DNA of 64,000 nt. It comes from JBEIHX01 sp040381075 (GTDB lineage Bacteria; Pseudomonadota; Alphaproteobacteria; Caulobacterales; Aquidulcibacteraceae). Below, in pieces: positions 54,707 through 63,525 of this stretch. Below the pieces are notes generated by a model. That model saw only the letters and a list, made by a program, of their open reading frames with translations, ran no database searches and was not told where the DNA came from. A program made the position numbers and the translations under genes. The stretch covers positions 62,001 through 126,000 of the forward strand of contig JBEIHX010000005.1 of assembly GCA_040381075.1 (NCBI GenBank), in the 5' to 3' direction. Each line of letters opens with the position of its first letter. Positions within the stretch are counted from its first letter, which is position 1.

Positions 54707-57700
54707 CTACGCCGGGCCGTTCGATCCGGCGGCTGCCTGCGGCCCCGGGCCGGCTGCGACGTCCGGCCGGCCTTTCTCGAAACGCGCCCGGTAGCGCTGC
54801 ATAAACCCGTCAAGCAGCCTGACAGCCGAAATCGACCGCACGACGTCGCGCAGTTCGCCCGGGGCCGGGGCTGCGCGGCTCGCCACCAGTTCAAACGCCT
54901 CTGCATGCGGACCTTTCGCCATGGCTGCGCCATGCGAACGGCGCAGTGCGTCAAGCCCAGGCTGGTCCCCTGACAGGGTGCGCGCGATCGCCAGTCGCAG
55001 CACGATGTCTTCCTGCTCCGGCGGCAGCGGATTGTCGCCCGGCGGTGGCGCGAGGCGCGCAAGTGCGACTTCAGCCGCCTTCCAGTCACGGGTGCGCCAC
55101 GCAATGTCGGCGCGCAGCCGCCAGGCGTCGGGTTCAGGGTCGGCTTCAATCAGCTCAAGGGCGGTGTCGAGGCGACCGATTTCGGCAAGAGCGGCGGCTT
55201 CCAGACGCCGTCTCTCCCGCAGGAGCCAATCCGGCAGCCGCGGCACGCGCGAATTCCAGATCGCCTGTAAGCTTTGTTCAGGCTGTCGATCCATGAGCAG
55301 CACAGCCGCGAGATCAGCGGAGACCTGGGCCTTGGCGAGCCCGACCAGACGCTTGTCCGCCTGATGCTTCAACAGCTCGGCAGCCTGTGGAAGCAGGTCG
55401 AAGGCGACAAGACGGTCGGCCAGTTTTCGGATCATGCGATCACCGTCGGCTCCCACCGGAGTGAGGTCGCGAAACTGGTAGAACAGCCCCAGGGCCTGGA
55501 TGGGATCAAGCTTGTCCGCATCGCCGTCCAGAAACAGGCGCGCGAAGGTGTCGCTCATATCGATGGCGATCCGGCGTGCGGCCGGCCGGGCGCCGGCGCG
55601 CGCTGCGGCCGCCTGCATCGCCTCAAGCGCTTCGCGCGGGCGCCCCTGAGCGATGTAGCTCTGCCCAAGCGCACGCACGATGTCGAGTTCGAGATCGTCC
55701 CCCCGCCAGCGCCACCGCAGGGCGTCAAGCGCCTCAACACTCTGCTGCGCGGACATTGTCTGGGCTGAACCTGTCATGGACGCGAGATGATAGAGCGCGC
55801 GCACCGCCGTCGGTTCATTCGAGGACTTTGACAACTCCTCGTAAATCACCCGCGCGGCTTTGCCGTCGCCGTTCAATTCAGCCAGGCTGGCGCGCAGGAG
55901 GCGCGTGCGCTCCAGGTCCTCGCCGACCGGCTTGAGAGCTTCGGCTGCCCGAAGGTTCTCCTCTGCGCCTGCAGCATCGCCCTGTTCCACTGCCGCTTGC
56001 GCGAGCGCCGCAAGGAAACGCCCGCGCCACTTAGGGGCGAAGCGCTTCAGGGCGCCGCGTCCCGCCTCGAGGTTCTGGCGGGCGTCAATCCAGCGTTCGC
56101 CTCTGGCGGCCAGAAGACCGCGCCACAGCGCGGCGGCCGGATCGTCGCGCAGCGGTGGCGCGGTGAAGTCACGCTCGGCATCGCTTTCCCGCGCCATCAA
56201 GAGACTCGCCACGCCGCGCAGCGCCAGAAAACCTGGGTCGCGCTCAAGGGTCGCATCCATCCCACGAACAGCGCGCAGCACCGCAAGCGCCTCGGCGCCG
56301 AGCTCCTGGGCCACCAGATAGCGGGCGAGACGAAGACGTGCGGCGATGGCGGTTTCAGGCTGACTGGCGCGCGCTGCGGCGATCTGCAGCATCTCGATTG
56401 ACTGACGCACTGTCGGCGCCGGACCGCGCGCCCATTGGGCGAAATCAATGACCCCTGGAAGGTCGGTCTGATTGAGGCTGACTTCAGCCACAGGAGCCCT
56501 TGCCGGAAGGGCCGTTTGCGACGCCCGGCGCACGGACACCACGCCCGGCGCGATCAGAAACTGCAAATCAGGCGCCAGAGGCTCGAAAACAACGCCGTGC
56601 GCAGATGAAATGACCGTCGCCTGGGGAAACTCACGACGTACGCCCACGCCTGCGACGGGCGCATCCGACAGGGCGATGGCGATCTTTTCATTTGTCTCAG
56701 GATCGCTTGCCCAGGCGACAGCACGCACTCCAGGCGAACGGGCCTCAAGGAGCTGACCGCCTTCCTGCGCTGCGCGCAGCGCGAGGGGAATGGAAGCAGG
56801 CCGGCTCCTGACCCGATCGGACACAGTCACCCGCCAGCGCGATTGATCAACCTGCGCGCTTGCAACAAGGTACGCCGGCGAGATGATGCGCAAACCGCTG
56901 ACGCCATCGCCGACGACCGGCTCAACATCCAATATCCGCCGCCTGTCCAACTCCTTCACGGCGGAGGCGTCGAACCTGGTCTTTGCGTCAAACACCACCC
57001 ATATGGCGTCGCCACGCCGGAAGACGGCCCCGGCGGCAGGCCCCTTGAAAGCGAAGTCCAGCGTCACGCCATCCGGCGCCAGTTCGCCGGTAACGCGCAT
57101 GAGACCGCCGGCAGGCGTAGGGTCCAGGGGGGTTGCGTAACGCGCTTTCAGGACCGGGGGCGCGGGCGGCGGGCGGGCGGGCATGGCCGCTGTCTTGGGC
57201 GTCGTGGCGGCCTGATCTGGCGGCAGAACATCGAGCACGACCGAAGCGCCTTCGGTGAAGCTGCGCGCGCTGACGCCGTCAGCGAGCCTGAACGTAACGG
57301 TCACTCCGCCGCGATCAAGTTTTTGATCCGCTGACAGAATGTTTTTGGGCAACTGCGAGCGGATTTCGGCGAGATCGATGCGCACCGGGCGTTCAAAGCG
57401 CAAACGGGCTTCGCTTCCCGACACCTGCAGGCGATGACGGACAGCTTGCGGCCAGTCGAACACAAGCCGGGTGAGATCGGCCACCTGCCCCACAGTGACC
57501 GGGATGCGCGGCTGCAGCGTAGGGTCGCTGGCGGCTGCGTCACGCTGCTCCTGCGCTGCGCGCGCGCGCGCAGCCGCCGCCCGCTCGTCGGCAGCGCGCG
57601 GCGAATCGACACCGGCCGGGGCGCCGGAGAAACCCTCCGGCAGTAGATCGATCGCCTGCACATTGTAGGAACGTGACAGGCCCGTGCGCATCGGCCCTGT

Positions 57701-58003
57701 CAGCGCGACACGCAGCGTTCGCCTGTCGGGATCGACACGCACGTTGGTGACATACGTTGGAAGATTGCGACGCAGCGCGTCGGTGTTGAGCGTCACCGGT
57801 TCGGAAAACCGCACGACCAGAACCCCGCTCGCTGCGGTAGCGCTGACCGTCGGAGGAGCGTCGGCCCGGGCTTGCGGCCAGGTGATCGCAATCCGCGCGA
57901 ACCCGCCGTTTTCGCGCGCCGAAATCACACCCGCCGTCTCAGCGACGGCCGGCGTCACCACGACGGCGGGCGCGGCGAGCGCGACGAATGCAAAGCGGCG
58001 CAC
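54707..58003 (-). CDS. Large periplasmic TPR-like protein at the end of the fliL-fliM operon
   Basis: The 1098-residue product starts with GTG 58003 (GGAGG 7 bases upstream, inside the motE-like 3' end). A signal peptide (RRFAFVALAAPAVVVTPAVA) leads to two or more AMIN-like beta domains (GGFARIAITWPQARADAP, LVVRFSEPVTL, VRHRLQVSGSEARLRFERPV; about 25-400). A helical C-terminal two-thirds (about 510-1050) fits tetratricopeptide-like repeats (AEENLRAAEALKPVGEDLER, LALERDPGFLALRG style). Repeats suggest protein binding in the periplasm. Position after motE in the flagellar operon suggests a motility role, though this is inference. Confidence 0.78.
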   Translation of the reverse strand: MRRFAFVALAAPAVVVTPAVAETAGVISARENGGFARIAITWPQARADAPPTVSATAASGVLVVRFSEPVTLNTDALRRNLPTYVTNVRVDPDRRTLRVALTGPMRTGLSRSYNVQAIDLLPEGFSGAPAGVDSPRAADERAAAARARAAQEQRDAAASDPTLQPRIPVTVGQVADLTRLVFDWPQAVRHRLQVSGSEARLRFERPVRIDLAEIRSQLPKNILSADQKLDRGGVTVTFRLADGVSARSFTEGASVVLDVLPPDQAATTPKTAAMPARPPPAPPVLKARYATPLDPTPAGGLMRVTGELAPDGVTLDFAFKGPAAGAVFRRGDAIWVVFDAKTRFDASAVKELDRRRILDVEPVVGDGVSGLRIISPAYLVASAQVDQSRWRVTVSDRVRSRPASIPLALRAAQEGGQLLEARSPGVRAVAWASDPETNEKIAIALSDAPVAGVGVRREFPQATVISSAHGVVFEPLAPDLQFLIAPGVVSVRRASQTALPARAPVAEVSLNQTDLPGVIDFAQWARGPAPTVRQSIEMLQIAAARASQPETAIAARLRLARYLVAQELGAEALAVLRAVRGMDATLERDPGFLALRGVASLLMARESDAERDFTAPPLRDDPAAALWRGLLAARGERWIDARQNLEAGRGALKRFAPKWRGRFLAALAQAAVEQGDAAGAEENLRAAEALKPVGEDLERTRLLRASLAELNGDGKAARVIYEELSKSSNEPTAVRALYHLASMTGSAQTMSAQQSVEALDALRWRWRGDDLELDIVRALGQSYIAQGRPREALEAMQAAAARAGARPAARRIAIDMSDTFARLFLDGDADKLDPIQALGLFYQFRDLTPVGADGDRMIRKLADRLVAFDLLPQAAELLKHQADKRLVGLAKAQVSADLAAVLLMDRQPEQSLQAIWNSRVPRLPDWLLRERRRLEAAALAEIGRLDTALELIEADPEPDAWRLRADIAWRTRDWKAAEVALARLAPPPGDNPLPPEQEDIVLRLAIARTLSGDQPGLDALRRSHGAAMAKGPHAEAFELVASRAAPAPGELRDVVRSISAVRLLDGFMQRYRARFEKGRPDVAAGPGPQAAAGSNGPA

Positions 58004-58005
58004 GC

Positions 58006-58752
58006 CTAGCCTCCAGCGCTGCGCGCGGACGACGCCGGCGCGGAGGGTGAACCAACCGTATCGACCTGGGCGTTGCGGCGGGCAAGCATCTCGGTGAGCT
58101 TCTTCGCCTCAACCGGGGCCATCGCGCCAAGTATGGAGGCAAGCGCCGGCTCTTTCATCCCGCTGGCGATATCCAGCAGGATCGCCGCGTCAAGCGTCTC
58201 GAAGACCCGCGCGGCGTCCTTCGGTTTCATGCGCTGATACATGTTGGAGAGCGCAACGAGGTCGGCGCTGCGCGCCGTGTCGAGACGGGCTACGGCGGCC
58301 TGCACCTTGCCGTCCAACGCCTTCAATTCAGCGATCCGTTCGTTGACCCGCTTTTCAGCAGCGGCCAGGAGTTGCTCGCGCGTGTCGATGTCGCGCGCGC
58401 GCGTCTCGAGGGCCTTGCGACGATCGCCCAGACTTGTGAGGACCTGGATTTCAGCGGCCGAGAGGCCTGCCTGCTCGGCCAGACTCGGGCCTGGACAGCT
58501 TGTCTGCGCTGACGCAGGCGCGGGCGACCCGGATGATGCGAGGCTTTGGCCTGCGGTTTGCGGGGCGGCGGGCTGCGGGGCGGCGGGTGCAGGCTGGGCC
58601 GGCGCGGCTTGGGCAGGCGCAGCCGGCGCAGCGGCAAGCGCGTCGCTCAACGCGTCTCCGGTCGCGATCACTTTCACCACAAACAGCGCCGCCATGGCGA
58701 CGATCAGCGGCGGTAAAATCCGTACGCCAATTTTGTGGGTCTGTATCTTCAT
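58006..58752 (-). CDS. motE: MotE-like flagellar protein (MgtE N-domain-like)
   Basis: The 248-residue product starts at ATG 58752. One membrane segment near 12-32 (ILPPLIVAMAALFVVKVI) is followed by an Ala/Pro-rich linker (about 40-85), a coiled coil (about 100-165, RKALETRARDIDTREQLLAA) and a C-terminal MgtE_N-like helical domain (KPKDAARVFETLDAAILLDI, MKEPALASILGAM). MotE chaperones MotC and helps stator function in alphaproteobacteria. Its stop is 2 bases from the TPR gene's start. AAGGAGG lies 12 bases before the ATG. Confidence 0.8.
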   Translation of the reverse strand: MKIQTHKIGVRILPPLIVAMAALFVVKVIATGDALSDALAAAPAAPAQAAPAQPAPAAPQPAAPQTAGQSLASSGSPAPASAQTSCPGPSLAEQAGLSAAEIQVLTSLGDRRKALETRARDIDTREQLLAAAEKRVNERIAELKALDGKVQAAVARLDTARSADLVALSNMYQRMKPKDAARVFETLDAAILLDIASGMKEPALASILGAMAPVEAKKLTEMLARRNAQVDTVGSPSAPASSARSAGG

Positions 58753-58769
58753 CACTGCGCCCGCCTCCT

Positions 58770-59156
58770 TCAGACCGGCCACCCGGGCGGCGGCGCCTCG
58801 CGCCCGGCCTTGCGCGCCAGCGCACGCGCCGGATCCGACGGCGGCTCCGCAGGAACCTCACGCGCCGAAGCGCGGGCCATGCGCGTTTGCAGCACGACGA
58901 CTTCATCGGCGATCGCACGGGCGTCAGCGATGCGCGCGTCAAGTGCTGCGCCTTCGCTCTCGCTCGCCGCGCGCAGGCCGCGCACCGCCTGTTCAGCCCG
59001 CACAACCGCTGCGTTCAGTTCAGCAGCGGCCTGGGCCCAGCCCTGCGTGCCAGCCCGCAACCTGGCCAGACTGGCGTTCAACCGCCAGCAAAATCCGATG
59101 GCCGCCAGCAGCAGCACCGCAATCAGACCGTCAAGAACGAGGGCGATGGGGCTCAT
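58770..59156 (-). CDS. DUF6468 bitopic protein after fliM (PflI-position)
   Basis: The 128-residue protein has one N-terminal membrane segment (about 5-25, ALVLDGLIAVLLLAAIGFCW), a coiled coil with LRAGTQGWAQAAAELNAAVV and a Pro-rich end (EVPAEPPSDPARAL...PPPGWPV). It matches the DUF6468 pattern in alphaproteobacterial flagellar clusters. Its ATG overlaps the fliM stop (ATGA). By position and layout it resembles the Caulobacter polar flagellum positioning protein PflI, from memory and unproven. Confidence 0.72.
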   Translation of the reverse strand: MSPIALVLDGLIAVLLLAAIGFCWRLNASLARLRAGTQGWAQAAAELNAAVVRAEQAVRGLRAASESEGAALDARIADARAIADEVVVLQTRMARASAREVPAEPPSDPARALARKAGREAPPPGWPV

Positions 59157-60322
59157 TTGACCCTCGATAGCGCGCGCTTGGCGACCGTCGTCAGCGGTTC
59201 GTCCACCCGCACCGCCACCTTGGGCCCAAGGCGGCCCAGACGACCGCGCGTCAGCGGCACGTCGCCCGCCCGGATCTCAACCTGACTGTCAGGGGTCGCG
59301 TTGAGAAGCAGGGTGTCGCCAACCTTGAGGTTCATGACCCGGCGCAGCGGAGTGACCTGCTCATCAAGCACGACCCGCAACTCGGTGGAGGTGAACCACA
59401 ATTCCGTGGCGAGGTGGCTCTCCCAGATGTTGTCACGGCCAAACTTCTCGCCCATGAACTGCTGCAGCAGCATCTTGCGGATGGGTTCAAGCGTTGCATA
59501 GGGCAGCAGCAATTCGATCCGCCCCCCACGGTCCTCCATATCGACGCGCAGCTTGACGAGAATGGCGGCGTTGGCAGGGCGGGCAATCGCGGCAAAGCGT
59601 GGATTGGTCTCGATGCGGTCAAGATTGAACCGCACCTCCGTCAGCGGAGCGAAAGCCTGGCGCGCATCGTTGAGAACGACCTCAACCAGTCGGGTCACCA
59701 GCATCCGCTCAATGGTGGTGTAGGGCCGCCCCTCAATGCGCATGGTCACATCGCCATTGCGCCCGCCGAGAAGCACGTCGACAACGGAGTAGATCAGATT
59801 GGAGTCGACTGTGATCAGGCCGTAATTGTCCAATTCCTCGGCTCGAAACACAGAAATGATCGCCGGCAGAGGAATGGAGTTCAGATAATCGCCGAAGCGC
59901 ATGGATGTGATCTGGTCCAGGCTTACTTCAACGTTGTCGGAGGTGAAGTTGCGCAGGCTGGTCGTCATCAAGCGCACGAGGCGGTCAAAGACGATTTCGA
60001 GCATCGGAAGACGCTCGTAGGACACCAGCGCTGAATTGATGATGGCGCGGATGCCTGTCTTGGCCTCAGAGTCATCATCTGACGCGGAAAACCCAAGCAG
60101 ACTGTCGATTTCGTCCTGATTGAGAATCCGCTCGGCGCCGGCGGACTGGAACGCCAGCGAACGCGCGCTGTCGCTGCCGACCATGGCCTCCCAGTCAGCC
60201 GCCAACTGATGACCGTCGGCGCCATCGCCGGAGCCATCGTCGCCACCGCCGTCACCGGCGTCACCGGCGAGGCTTGCCTCCCATTCGGCCATCATGGCTT
60301 CCTGATCGACACCGCCAGCCAT
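59153..60322 (-). CDS. fliM: Flagellar motor switch protein FliM
   Basis: The 389-residue protein has a Gly/Asp-rich N-terminal region (1-50), then ILNQDEIDSLLGFS, where the CheY-binding motif lies in this group, and the FliM core: RLPMLEIVFDRLVRLMTTSL, LDQITSMRFGDYLNSIPLPA and GGRNGDVTMRIEGRPYTTIE. The C-terminal SpoA domain is near 305-385 (VVLDEQVTPLRRVMNLKVGD). FliM forms the switch/C-ring with FliG and FliN and receives CheY-P. It is coupled to fliL (2 bases) and the DUF6468 gene. Confidence 0.98.
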   Translation of the reverse strand: MAGGVDQEAMMAEWEASLAGDAGDGGGDDGSGDGADGHQLAADWEAMVGSDSARSLAFQSAGAERILNQDEIDSLLGFSASDDDSEAKTGIRAIINSALVSYERLPMLEIVFDRLVRLMTTSLRNFTSDNVEVSLDQITSMRFGDYLNSIPLPAIISVFRAEELDNYGLITVDSNLIYSVVDVLLGGRNGDVTMRIEGRPYTTIERMLVTRLVEVVLNDARQAFAPLTEVRFNLDRIETNPRFAAIARPANAAILVKLRVDMEDRGGRIELLLPYATLEPIRKMLLQQFMGEKFGRDNIWESHLATELWFTSTELRVVLDEQVTPLRRVMNLKVGDTLLLNATPDSQVEIRAGDVPLTRGRLGRLGPKVAVRVDEPLTTVAKRALSRVK

Positions 60323-60324
60323 GA

Positions 60325-60990
60325 CTATTGCACCAGCATTTCTTCGATAAGGACGGCCGTCACCTCAGCTGGCGCGAGCGCGATGTTGACGCGCCGCAGC
60401 AACTCCATGCGCAGCCGGTGCGGCCCCTCAGACCCCGAGATATCCTCCAGCCGCAACTCGCGCAGGAACCCCTGGAACTGATCCATCACCCGCGGCATGG
60501 CCGGCTCGATCATCTCTGCCGTATCGGCGTCGGGCGCCTCGAGGGTCAATTTGAGCTTCAGATAGACGGGCCTGCTGTCTTGCGACTGAATGTTCACAAT
60601 CAGCGGCGGCAACTCGGCGAAGTACGAACCGTCCGGCGCCTCGGTGACGTTGACCGAACCTTCGCCCTGCTCGCCTTCCTTGCCCTTGTCCGTTCTTTCA
60701 TCTTTTTTCTTTTTCTTGTGATCATTGCTCCTGCCGGCGTCCTTGCCGGCGTCGCCATGTGCGCCCGCATCGGCGACCTGGTCGTTCTTGCCGCCGAGCA
60801 GCATGACGCCTGCGCCGACGCCGCCGAGGATCACCAGCAAAGCCGGCAGGACAATGAACAGGACAATGGTCTTGCCGGCGAGTTTCTTCTTCGGCGCGGC
60901 CTGGACCTCACCGCCTTCCGTGGCCGCGACAGCCTCGTCCTCGCCTGCCTGCGCGCCTGCGGCGGGCGCCTTGTCTTTCTTCTTCGCCAT
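60325..60990 (-). CDS. fliL: Flagellar basal-body-associated protein FliL
   Basis: The 221-residue product starts at ATG 60990. It has a short cytoplasmic N-terminus, one membrane helix near 42-65 (IVLFIVLPALLVILGGVGAG), an unusually charged linker (HKKKKKDERTDKGKEGEQ, about 90-113), and the periplasmic FliL domain (YFAELPPLIVNIQSQDSRPV, LKLKLTLEAPDADTAEM). FliL surrounds stator units and supports torque. No strong ribosome site is visible. It is the first gene of the fliL-fliM operon. Confidence 0.96.
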   Translation of the reverse strand: MAKKKDKAPAAGAQAGEDEAVAATEGGEVQAAPKKKLAGKTIVLFIVLPALLVILGGVGAGVMLLGGKNDQVADAGAHGDAGKDAGRSNDHKKKKKDERTDKGKEGEQGEGSVNVTEAPDGSYFAELPPLIVNIQSQDSRPVYLKLKLTLEAPDADTAEMIEPAMPRVMDQFQGFLRELRLEDISGSEGPHRLRMELLRRVNIALAPAEVTAVLIEEMLVQ

Positions 60991-61041
60991 ACGAGGGTCC
61001 AGCTCAGAATTACTGCCTTCGACCCGGGATAGGGGGTCTGT

Positions 61042-61047
61042 GGTTAA
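61042..61047 (-). promoter_or_regulatory. Candidate CtrA half-site before fliL
   Basis: TTAACC on the minus strand lies 52-57 bases before the fliL ATG, in the region where Caulobacter class II flagellar promoters carry CtrA boxes. Only one half-site is clear. Confidence 0.45.
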
Positions 61048-61060
61048 GGAAGAGTGAGGC

Positions 61061-61075
61061 CGGCAATTGTTGCCG
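61061..61075. promoter_or_regulatory. CGGCAA inverted repeat, candidate FlbD (ftr) site
   Basis: CGGCAA-TTG-TTGCCG is a perfect inverted repeat 74 bases from the -24 element of the flgF promoter. I recall CGGCA cores in Caulobacter FlbD ftr sites, so FlbD could act here as enhancer and on fliL as repressor; unproven. Confidence 0.5.
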
Positions 61076-61131
61076 CGTGGCGGTCGATCTGGCCGGGCGC
61101 CAATCACCAACGCCAAGCCCCGGGCACTGTT

Positions 61132-61147
61132 TTTATTTATAAATAAA
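61132..61147. promoter_or_regulatory. Perfect 16-bp AT-only palindrome next to the flgF promoter
   Basis: TTTATTTATAAATAAA is its own reverse complement and ends one base before the -24 element. In this GC-rich window it stands out. It may bend DNA, assist melting or bind a regulator. Confidence 0.6.
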
Positions 61148-61148
61148 C

Positions 61149-61164
61149 TGGCCCCTGACTTGCA
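61149..61164 (+). promoter_or_regulatory. Sigma-54 promoter of the flgF operon
   Basis: TGGCCCCTGACTTGCA matches the -24/-12 pattern TGGC-N7-TTGCA with exact spacing and lies 36 bases before the flgF ATG. The C-C-C after TGGC is the weaker part of the match. Confidence 0.8.
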
Positions 61165-61199
61165 GGTTCAAGCCCGGCAGACCGGAGATCGCCGCGGCA

Positions 61200-61937
61200 A
61201 TGGATAACGCTCTTTACGTCGGACTGACGCGCCAGATGGGACTGCGCCGCGCGCTCGATGTTGTGGCCAACAACATGGCGAACATCTCAACGGCCGGTTT
61301 CAAGACCGACGCGCTTCTGTTCGAGACGGAAACCGGCCGCCCGGCGGTCTCACAGATCGCCCCGCGCCAGATCCAGTTCGTCGACGGGTGGGCGATGGCG
61401 CGCGACATGTCAGCGGGGCCAATGGAGCAGACGGGCGCCCAGCTGGATGTGGCGCTGAGCGGCCCCGGCTTCTTCACCGTCCAGGGACCACAAGGCCCCC
61501 TCTACACCCGCGCAGGTCGCTTTGCGCTGTCGCCTGCGGGCGAGATCGTGACAGCGAACGGGCAGACAGTGCTGTCGGACGCCGGCGCGCCGCTGGTCGT
61601 CAACCCCGTCGGCGGCCCCCTGACGATCACCGGTGATGGTTCGGTCAGCCAGGCAGGCGTAACGATCGGACGCCTCGGGGTGGCGGAATTCGCAAATCCT
61701 GCCGCGCTTGAGAAGGTTGGCGACAATCTTTTCGCCCCCGGGGCCCAGGCCCCCGCCCCCGCAACAGCGCCGGGCGTGAGGCAGGGCATGGTCGAGGGCT
61801 CCAACGTCAAGGCGGTGCTTGAGCTCACCAGGCTGATTGAAATTCAGCGCGCCTACGAAAGCGTAACGCGCATGATCAGATCGGAAGAAGAACTGCGCGA
61901 CAAGGCGATCAGTCGCCTTGGCCGGACGCAGGGCTGA
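61200..61937 (+). CDS. flgF: Flagellar proximal rod protein FlgF
   Basis: The 245-residue rod protein has the N-terminal ALDVVANNMANISTAGFK motif, LSGPGFFTVQGPQGPLYTRAG in the middle, VEGSNVKAVLELTRLIEIQR and the C-terminal helix AYESVTRMI. FlgF is the proximal rod component exported through the flagellar apparatus. The sigma-54 promoter upstream and flgG 17 bases downstream show an operon. Confidence 0.97.
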   Translation: MDNALYVGLTRQMGLRRALDVVANNMANISTAGFKTDALLFETETGRPAVSQIAPRQIQFVDGWAMARDMSAGPMEQTGAQLDVALSGPGFFTVQGPQGPLYTRAGRFALSPAGEIVTANGQTVLSDAGAPLVVNPVGGPLTITGDGSVSQAGVTIGRLGVAEFANPAALEKVGDNLFAPGAQAPAPATAPGVRQGMVEGSNVKAVLELTRLIEIQRAYESVTRMIRSEEELRDKAISRLGRTQG

Positions 61938-61954
61938 CAGGAAAGGTAGCAATC

Positions 61955-62740
61955 ATGCGGTCCTTGAGCATCGCGGCCTCCGGCATGCTGGCCCAACAGA
62001 CGAATGTGGAGGTGATCTCCAACAACGTCGCCAACATGAACACGACCGGCTACAAACGCCAGCGCGCCGAATTCCAGGACATGCTCTACACCGCCATGGA
62101 GCGCGTCGGCTCGGCCTCCTCGGCCGCCGGAACGATTGTGCCTGCCGGGGTCGAGATAGGCACTGGCGTGAAGACGTCCGCGATTTATCGAATCGCGGAG
62201 CAGGGAAATCTTCAGCAGACCGGCAACACATACGATCTGGCGATCAACGGGCGCGGCTACTTTCGCATCCAGCTGCCCGACGGAACCGACGCCTTCACCC
62301 GCGCCGGCAACTTCGCGGTGAACGCCGAAGGTCAGATCGTCACGCAGGACGGCTACGTCGTGCAGCCTGGGATCACGGTGCCCGGCGAGGCGCTGGACAT
62401 CGCGATCAATGAGCAGGGGCAGGTCCAGGCCACCCTGCCCGGCCAGACAACGCCGCAGGTGATCGGACAGTTTGAGCTGGCGAGCTTCGTCAACACAGCC
62501 GGTCTTCAGGCGCTCGGCGACAACCTTTTTGCCGAAACAGCCGCCTCCGGCCCTGCGACCACCGGAACGCCCGGCGACGTCGGGTTCGGACGCCTCCAGC
62601 AACGCTGGGTTGAGTCCTCAAACGTCAATCCGGTGCAGGAAATCTCGGCCCTGATCATGGCGCAGCGCGCCTACGAAATGAACTCCCGCGTCATCTCGGC
62701 CTCGGACGAAATGATGCAGGCCACCTCCAACCTGCGCTGA
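61955..62740 (+). CDS. flgG: Flagellar distal rod protein FlgG
   Basis: The 261-residue protein has EVISNNVANMNTTGYKRQRA, INGRGYFRIQLPDGTDAFTR, TRAGNFAVNAEGQIVTQDGY, VESSNVNPVQEISALIMAQR and RAYEMNSRVISASDEMMQ, all standard for FlgG. AGGAAAGG precedes the ATG. It makes the distal rod. Confidence 0.98.
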   Translation: MRSLSIAASGMLAQQTNVEVISNNVANMNTTGYKRQRAEFQDMLYTAMERVGSASSAAGTIVPAGVEIGTGVKTSAIYRIAEQGNLQQTGNTYDLAINGRGYFRIQLPDGTDAFTRAGNFAVNAEGQIVTQDGYVVQPGITVPGEALDIAINEQGQVQATLPGQTTPQVIGQFELASFVNTAGLQALGDNLFAETAASGPATTGTPGDVGFGRLQQRWVESSNVNPVQEISALIMAQRAYEMNSRVISASDEMMQATSNLR

Positions 62741-62754
62741 GGACGGACTGAGCG

Positions 62755-63525
62755 ATGGACAGAAGTTCACCCTCCTACAGGGGCTGGCGCGGGCCCTTGC
62801 CGTTCCTGGCGCTGCTGGCGCTGGGCGCACTGGCGGCGAGCCTCGCACAGGCGGCCTATGCAGGCGACCTCGCGCTCCGCGAACAGATCACGCCGCAAGG
62901 CAGAATGCTCACGGTCGGCGACCTGTTCGAGGGCGCTGGCGACAAGGGCGGTCTGGTTCTGGCGCCCGCACCGACGGCCGGCGGGCCGCAGAGACTGTCG
63001 GCAGCCTTTGTTGCGGCGAAACTGCGCGCGAGCGGTCTCGACTGGTCAAATCCCCAAGGCGTGGCGATGATTGAAATCGGGCGCGAGGCTTCCGAGGTTG
63101 ACCGGGCGGGGCACGACTTCCGCCTGGTTCTGGCGCGCGATGTCATGCCGGGCGAGATTCTTCAGGCTGAGGACTTCGTCCTCACCGAGGGACCTGTGGC
63201 GCCGGGTGCGCTGGCGGATGTGGGTCTGGCGGCAGGCCAGGAGGCGCGCCGCGCCCTGCGTGCAGGCCAACCGATCGCAGCGCGCGACATCGTCGCGCCC
63301 CGCGCGGTGCGCAAGGGCGATCCGGTTGCGCTGGTCTATCGGGTGGGCAGTGTTGAGATCGCAGCGCTCGGTCGCGCCCTCGCCGACGCGCGCGTTGGCG
63401 AGCGCGCCCGCGCTGTCAACACCCAATCAAACCGTATTGTTGAGGGCCTCGCCGTCGCGCCAGGCCGGATCGACGCCGCCTCGGCCCAAACCGAGCTCGC
63501 CCGCCTTATGGGACAGACGCCATGA
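62755..63525 (+). CDS. flgA: P-ring assembly chaperone FlgA
   Basis: The 256-residue product has an N-terminal signal segment (PLPFLALLALGALAASLAQA), a small middle domain, and a C-terminal SAF/FlgA domain (LVLARDVMPGEILQAEDFVL, ALRAGQPIAARDIVAPRAVR, VVAPGRIDAASAQTE style). FlgA helps FlgI assemble the P-ring in the periplasm. The frame overlaps flgH by four bases (ATGA). Confidence 0.93.
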   Translation: MDRSSPSYRGWRGPLPFLALLALGALAASLAQAAYAGDLALREQITPQGRMLTVGDLFEGAGDKGGLVLAPAPTAGGPQRLSAAFVAAKLRASGLDWSNPQGVAMIEIGREASEVDRAGHDFRLVLARDVMPGEILQAEDFVLTEGPVAPGALADVGLAAGQEARRALRAGQPIAARDIVAPRAVRKGDPVALVYRVGSVEIAALGRALADARVGERARAVNTQSNRIVEGLAVAPGRIDAASAQTELARLMGQTP

